Source: an uncultured Pseudomonadota bacterium (GTDB taxonomy: Bacteria; Pseudomonadota; Alphaproteobacteria; RF32; CAG-239). From it: a DNA stretch of 64,000 nucleotides. The position numbers were made by a program, and so were the translations under genes. The notes under the pieces are model-generated. The model was not told the origin of the DNA. It made no database searches and worked only from the letters and a program-made list of their open reading frames with translations. The first letter of the stretch is position 1. Every line of letters begins with the position of its first letter. Below, one piece after another: positions 60,301 through 64,000 of the stretch. The stretch covers positions 1 to 64,000 of the forward strand of contig CACWQS010000006.1 in the NCBI GenBank assembly GCA_902763155.1, in the 5' to 3' direction.

Positions 60301-61546
60301 CTACGATCCGATAGGTGTTGAAGAAGTTAAACGCTCGGCTACAAATAATATGTTTGTTCCGGCTAACGCTTTTGGTAAAGGAAATGCCTATGGTATTGGT
60401 TCACAGCCGTCTAATTTGGGACCGGGGGGCGGTTACGGACAAGGCGAACGCTATGATCCGGTTCGCGAACAGGCCTTGGCACAACTTCAAGCCCGTCGTC
60501 GTGGCGATATTGCGGTTGGTAAAATCGAGTCCGGAATCAGCGTATCAACCTTTACTGGCTACGAAGAAGATGGTTGGCCTGGTGTAAGACGCAATATTTC
60601 TAGTTGGCGTGTTGATATGAGCCAAATGATATTAGAAGATAAGCCTATTCCGGCAGTTTTGGCGCGTTCTGTGTATGCTTCGGAAGGCTTTAGTGATAAT
60701 ATTCCGATTACCGCTATTGTAGAGCGTAATATTTATGCTGAAGAAGGACGCAACATTATTATTCCTGCCGGCTCCCGTGTTATTGGCCGTTTAGGTGGCG
60801 GTGCAACAGGCGGTAACAGCGGTGGAGCCGTTAAAATCGGAATTTCTTGGAAACGTCTGATTCGTCCAGACGGTTCGCAGTTTATCTTTTCCAATGCTAA
60901 TACTGCTGACGCTCAAGGTCGTGCCGGCGCTATCGGTTATTTGGATGAACAGTTACTTAAACGCTATGCTATGCCGTTATTATCGACAGGTCTTGAAAGC
61001 GGTATTGCTTATGTAATGGCTTCCGGTAAAGGTTCAACATCAACAGATACATCAACAACTACCGGCGCGCGCACGCAAGCCGCCGAAGATGCTCGTCAAA
61101 ACTTTATTTCGCAAATGAATACCATTTTTGAGGATATTATGCAGCGTAAGGCCAATATACGTTCTGTGACCTATGTTCCGGCCGGAACACGTATCATTAT
61201 CTTCCCTAACGAAGATATGTGGCTTAATGATGATAAGCGTGCTAAAGAAAGAGAGATAACTATTTCTAATAAACGGACGGAAATAAATGCGCCTCTGGTT
61301 AATGAGTATAACGGAAGTAATCCTAATAATGAAGTAACATATAGCGGAAATTATCGAGAGAATGTTCAGCCGGTATCTGCTGCCAAACGAGCTCCACGCC
61401 AAACCGGAAATACTCTGGTTGAAGAAAGTAGAAACTCATCAAATCGTCAAGTTCCGCCTGCAACTATTCAGCAACCGGCAAAATCGTCTTCGAATAATTC
61501 CAATAACTCGAATAATGACGATGATGTGCCGGATTTAGGGATATAG
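57335..61546 (+). CDS. Giant VirB10/TrbI-type channel protein with repeat region (1403 aa)
   Basis: An N-terminal signal or anchor helix (residues ~8-26, AGFSPAFA cleavage-like) leads straight into about 960 residues of the same ~16-residue repeats as its upstream neighbour, less regular. A Pro/Gly-rich hinge (about 1000-1050) follows, then the TrbI/VirB10 domain (about 1095-1300): MILEDKPIPAVLARSVYAS, AIVERNIYAEEGRNIIIPAG and RIIIFPNEDMWLND. The tail is Ser/Asn-rich and ends DDDVPDLGI. VirB10 normally spans both membranes with a cytoplasmic N-tail and proline-rich linker; here the linker is replaced by a giant repeat. Legionella DotG also has repeats before its TrbI domain, but of a different type. 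Confidence 0.88.
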   Translation: MGQFIRYLSQFSLTILLFAGFSPAFAAEIAAVNFEGSPIGQVISTGLVINADGENIGYITADSLIMDEENNVIGGVVPQGIAIGLDNRLLGKIHNDGKVRSLNGNEIGSVLPSGLVINSGSEVIGAVLYPGLVYSSDGRTIGRLTGAGVYTNLEGQEVGFVSANGYAYRKSGDSYVLDGRLLSAKMVVALDGRFIGSLSPSGKVADFEGKDVGTIHANGYVYDASGSIIGGLVSSGYAFDMNGQYMGIVSYNGVLMHGDRIMGYYRPDGNIVNDKNEVIGYAVAMNATATDERGRYLGRLVAGGNITHGGKSVGHLGARGYVYDDNDAIIGRLIETGPVFDVLGNLKGQLMPNGSLVSLGGNQIGYARGREAYDSNGTLIGATAQKMIAVDNNNRALGAVEFDATVRNSGEVQKVSPFGYLLNNENKIVGSSLNMSAVYGLEGMLYSYIGVNGNLDRSGSDALLAPNGTLFSKDGWLGEIINPLYALSFNGNPLGIFTQSNLLQNKDGNITHKIVPGNYVINSSADVNASIAPISGFSNHKNIALSISGDLIGYASADGLVRDLNGKTVGRTIYRDYILDNNGIINGQQISYAVVNNDKCGIIGAVNGRGDIINNRDVLIGRLLPNGQAISDVGSYVGYSTFQKGLVDFNGHFVGTVNSGQGVDFEGRILGCVNRYGQINDAENKIRYGVITLNPVMNFESAIIGHVMANGQVVDSQSKFLGYIQPNGNVVSKSKKDLGHVFKYAVAYDNNNKFLGMVQDSGQVLNSEGAVVGEVRFDGSVIFDDENIGYALYDFYVYDENFATYGYLTKDGTVLSPVGSRLGKIDRGFVLDRNQNIVARGNRDYIVRDINDAPVGELHADGQVFNFEGRNIGTLEKDTGSIRDEAGEEIARATPLQYYIAPNEQSEKTADWADTGRVQKDLTAPKPKAPSSVLDDGEPQEGYGRRIVGIALSPDGDIIGNIYDDDTVKDENGVQIGYRTPDGIVVDMNYDPIGVEEVKRSATNNMFVPANAFGKGNAYGIGSQPSNLGPGGGYGQGERYDPVREQALAQLQARRRGDIAVGKIESGISVSTFTGYEEDGWPGVRRNISSWRVDMSQMILEDKPIPAVLARSVYASEGFSDNIPITAIVERNIYAEEGRNIIIPAGSRVIGRLGGGATGGNSGGAVKIGISWKRLIRPDGSQFIFSNANTADAQGRAGAIGYLDEQLLKRYAMPLLSTGLESGIAYVMASGKGSTSTDTSTTTGARTQAAEDARQNFISQMNTIFEDIMQRKANIRSVTYVPAGTRIIIFPNEDMWLNDDKRAKEREITISNKRTEINAPLVNEYNGSNPNNEVTYSGNYRENVQPVSAAKRAPRQTGNTLVEESRNSSNRQVPPATIQQPAKSSSNNSNNSNNDDDVPDLGI

Positions 61547-61558
61547 AAAGGAGGACGT

Positions 61559-62533
61559 ATGAGTGATTTCTCGGTTTTAGAATCTGTTTTACGACCTCTG
61601 TCTTATTGGTATAATCAAGATAACTTGGAGGAGGTGGCTATCAACCGCGCCGGACAAATTTGGCTCCGTATGCGTGGTAAACGGGCTTATCCTTGGGTTA
61701 TGTATAAAGATGAAAAATTATCGAAAGCATATTTGACGGACTTACTGTATATCATAGCTAATACTTATGAAATGCCGTTTGATCCGATTCAAGGAACCCC
61801 GTTTGTGTATGCCACAATTCCGGGGGATCACCGTTTTTCCGCAATCTGTGGCCGCAATGTTATGTATGATGAAGAAGATTTAACCGGCGGTGTCGCCCTA
61901 ACAATTCGTCTTCATTCCGATGATGTTGCATTCGGGCTGGAAGATTACGGAATGAAGCAGGGACAGGCCTTGAAAAAGCTTAATCCGCTGAAAGATATTA
62001 AAGTTCCGGATGATGCTTATGAAAGGTTGCTTCTATACATTAAACGAGGTGAACATATATTGGTAAGTGGTGCAACTTCAACCGGTAAAACCACATTTTT
62101 AAATAATTTACTGAAAATTTTGGATATTCATAAACGCATAATTACAGTAGAGGATACTCGGGAGTTAATTGTGCCGCATCCCAATCGTGTTCACCTTGTT
62201 ATGTCCCGTACCAATCAAACTAACGAAATTGACTATTCCGGCATTATCGATCTTGTTGTGCGTTTTACTCCCGATGCCATTATCGGCGGCGAAATTTCTA
62301 CCAGTAATGCCAGCGGTATTTGGCAACTTATGGGTTCCGGACACGATAATTGTTTTTCTACTATCCACGCCGAAAGCTCGCAAGAAGCGTATTTGCAATT
62401 CATTAAACGTATTATGGCATCTACCAAAGGAGCGGTTAATGTAGAACAAACTCTTGATGAGATGCGTCGCAAACTGCATGTGGTGCAGATTCAACGTATC
62501 GGCAATCAACGCGCCATTACCGAAGTTACTTAA
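61559..62533 (+). CDS. VirB11-family secretion ATPase
   Basis: 324 aa. An N-terminal domain is followed by the traffic-ATPase core: Walker A SGATSTGKTTFLNNLL (about residue 170), VEDTREL (Asp box), DAIIGGEI (Walker B) and STIHAES (His box). It is a hexameric ATPase at the base of the channel that switches between pilus assembly and export. It is the last gene of the locus, 12 nt after virB10 and behind AGGAGG. Confidence 0.93.
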   Translation: MSDFSVLESVLRPLSYWYNQDNLEEVAINRAGQIWLRMRGKRAYPWVMYKDEKLSKAYLTDLLYIIANTYEMPFDPIQGTPFVYATIPGDHRFSAICGRNVMYDEEDLTGGVALTIRLHSDDVAFGLEDYGMKQGQALKKLNPLKDIKVPDDAYERLLLYIKRGEHILVSGATSTGKTTFLNNLLKILDIHKRIITVEDTRELIVPHPNRVHLVMSRTNQTNEIDYSGIIDLVVRFTPDAIIGGEISTSNASGIWQLMGSGHDNCFSTIHAESSQEAYLQFIKRIMASTKGAVNVEQTLDEMRRKLHVVQIQRIGNQRAITEVT

Positions 62534-62663
62534 AAATAAATACAAAAAATCCTAACTCCTTAAATAAAAATCGTTAATAACAACGAAAAAATAGTTTGTT
62601 ATCTTGCAAAGATGTTATACAAATACCTAAATAAATAAGTGTTATTTATTAGGGGAGAAAAAC

Positions 62664-63017
62664 ATGTTTATTAGTAATGCTTATGCAGCCGCAGAGGTTG
62701 CGGCAGAAGGCAGCGCTTTAAGTGGCACACTGATTCAGTTGGCGCTCATTCTGCTGATTTTTTATTTTCTACTGATTCGTCCGCAACAAAAACGCAATAA
62801 GGCTCATGAAGAAATGGTCGAGGCGCTCAAAGTAGGCGACAGAGTTATGACCGGTGGCGGTATTTATGGTACGGTGCGTAAGGTTAACGGCACGGAATTG
62901 TTGCTTGAAATTGCTCCTGATGTGAACATTACTATTGAGCGTATGGCTATCAGCAATGTGATAACAGCTGATAAAAAGCCTGAAAAAACAGTAAAAAAAT
63001 CTAAAAAAACAAAATAA
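62664..63017 (+). CDS. yajC: YajC, Sec translocase accessory subunit
   Basis: 117 aa, one N-terminal membrane helix (about 25-43, LIQLALILLIFYFLLI), then RPQQKRNKAHEEMVEALKVGDRVMTGGGIYG, the family signature, and a Lys-rich tail. It joins SecDF in the Sec holotranslocon. The 130 bp upstream are free of genes; AGTTTG - 17 bp - TATACA is a weak promoter candidate there. Confidence 0.94.
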   Translation: MFISNAYAAAEVAAEGSALSGTLIQLALILLIFYFLLIRPQQKRNKAHEEMVEALKVGDRVMTGGGIYGTVRKVNGTELLLEIAPDVNITIERMAISNVITADKKPEKTVKKSKKTK

Positions 63018-63029
63018 GAGGAAAGAATA

Positions 63030-64000
63030 ATGTATAAATTATCGTTACAGAGAATTTTAATCATTATCGCCATTTGTTTGGTTGGCGTTTTTTTCGCCGT
63101 TCCAAATGTAATGACGGATAAAACCAATCTGCCGAAGTGGTGGCAACCGGTTAATTTAGGGTTGGACCTGCAAGGTGGTTCAAGCTTGCTTTTGCAGGTA
63201 AAAATGGACGATGTGTTAAAAGACAAGATGTCCACATTGGAAGATTCGGTTCGCCAATCTTTGCGCCGCACTCGCTACCAAAATCTGCAATCGGATAAAG
63301 ACGGGGTGACTGTTAAAATCACCGATTTTAAAGCGCGCGATAAAGCTAAAGAGGCTTTCCGCAAGCTTGATGAAGGTTTAATTGTGGAAGAAGACGAGAA
63401 CGGCGAGGGGATTGTAACCATTCGCTACAACGAACAAGCTTTAGCCCAGTTGCAAAGTCGCGTGATTGACCAATCGGTCAGCATTGTGCGTCGCCGCATT
63501 GATGAACTCGGCACCAAAGAGCCGATTGTGCAAGGTCAAGGTTCGGACCGCGTGCTTGTTCAATTGCCGGGGGTGCAAAATCCGGAAAGTGTGAAAATTC
63601 TCTTGGGTAAAACCGCAAAAATGTCTTTTCATCTGGTTGATGAAAGCACCACATTAGCACAAGCCAAACGCGGTAAAATCAGCAAGACATCACGCGTGAT
63701 GAGCGGTTCGGAAGGCGAACAATATGTAGTTATCCGCAAACCGGTAGTCGGTGGTGAAAATTTAACCGACGCTCGTGTTTCGTTCCAAGAAGGTGCACCT
63801 GTTGTCAGCTTCCGCTTTAACACTATCGGCGGACGCAAATTTGCCGAAGTGACCAGCGCCCATGTTGGCGAAAGATTGGCTATTGTTTTGGATAATGAGG
63901 TTATCTCGGCGCCAAACATTCAAACCGCCATTACCGGCGGTAGCGGTGTGATTACCGGCAATTTTACCACAAAATCGGCAAACGATTTGGCGTTGTTGTT
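63030..64000 (+). CDS. secD: SecD (3' partial)
   Basis: First 323 codons, running off the right edge. N-terminal membrane helix, then GLDLQGGSSLLLQV (the family signature), the P1 periplasmic domain with RRRIDELGTKEPIVQGQG and SFRFNTIGGRKFAEVTS, ending in ITGNFTTKSANDLALLL. It uses the proton gradient to complete Sec-dependent export. It begins 12 nt after yajC behind GAGGAAAG. Confidence 0.95.
   Translation, partial: MYKLSLQRILIIIAICLVGVFFAVPNVMTDKTNLPKWWQPVNLGLDLQGGSSLLLQVKMDDVLKDKMSTLEDSVRQSLRRTRYQNLQSDKDGVTVKITDFKARDKAKEAFRKLDEGLIVEEDENGEGIVTIRYNEQALAQLQSRVIDQSVSIVRRRIDELGTKEPIVQGQGSDRVLVQLPGVQNPESVKILLGKTAKMSFHLVDESTTLAQAKRGKISKTSRVMSGSEGEQYVVIRKPVVGGENLTDARVSFQEGAPVVSFRFNTIGGRKFAEVTSAHVGERLAIVLDNEVISAPNIQTAITGGSGVITGNFTTKSANDLALL

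Noticed and set aside
35338..62533. Dot/Icm (type IVB) system
   Set aside because: Repeats before a TrbI domain and paired VirB8/DotI-like proteins recall Dot/Icm, but VirB3, an 810-aa VirB4, a VirB9 with classical motifs and VirB11-type ATPase without DotC/DotD/DotL-M fit the VirB type better.

Overview
The window is AT-rich, densely packed bacterial chromosome. Several clusters point to an alphaproteobacterium: tolQRA, rpmH-rnpA-yidD-yidC-engB, F0 ATP synthase genes with separate b and b' subunits, AddAB instead of RecBCD, and DciA next to a DsbA-like protein. The AT bias, gene fusions and large secretion locus suggest an uncultivated host-associated (gut-type) lineage; that part is inference. 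No 16S rRNA or species marker is present.

Layout. 1-2000: phage remnant, the C-terminus of a MuF-type head protein carrying a GH24 lysozyme domain, an exported neighbour encoded convergently, and a second copy of the MuF linker. 2016-4218: tolA, tolR, tolQ (minus strand). 4395-10078: membrane protein, PreA, broken sugar isomerase, PHP phosphatase, galE, ugd. 10684-15536: a redox/quinone-type operon read away from a divergent LysR regulator, with a perfect 13-bp palindrome between them. 15537-16323: tandem 175-bp repeats abutting tRNA-Pro. 16400-19770: engB-yidC-yidD-rnpA-rpmH and tRNA-Leu. 19939-21999: psd-like gene, pssA, membrane protein. 22067-26900: nine-gene operon (small protein, xerD, dciA, dsbA-like, atpI, atpB, atpE, b', b). 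27007-34884: aroK-rdgB fusion, addB, addA, trxA. 35338-62533: a 27-kb type IV secretion locus. 62664-64000: yajC and the start of secD.

The secretion locus is the main discovery candidate. It has a VirB core (VirB2 x4, VirB3, VirB4, VirB8 x2, a VirB7-like lipoprotein, VirB9, VirB10, VirB11) with unusual features: four tandem pilin-like genes with different N-termini; five consecutive exported, helix-rich proteins including one of 1376 aa; a VirB9 ending in a SPOR (peptidoglycan-binding) domain; and two giant adjacent proteins (1315 and 1403 aa) built from about 16-residue Gly/Asp/Asn-rich repeats. The first giant is anchored in the inner membrane; the second ends in the VirB10/TrbI channel domain. 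Together they look like an expanded trans-envelope scaffold. VirB6, VirD4 and VirB1 are not in the window.

Other points of interest: a Psd-like protein lacking the pyruvoyl-forming serine and the usual histidine, an in-frame shikimate kinase-RdgB fusion, and a family of inverted-repeat elements around the pilin genes.
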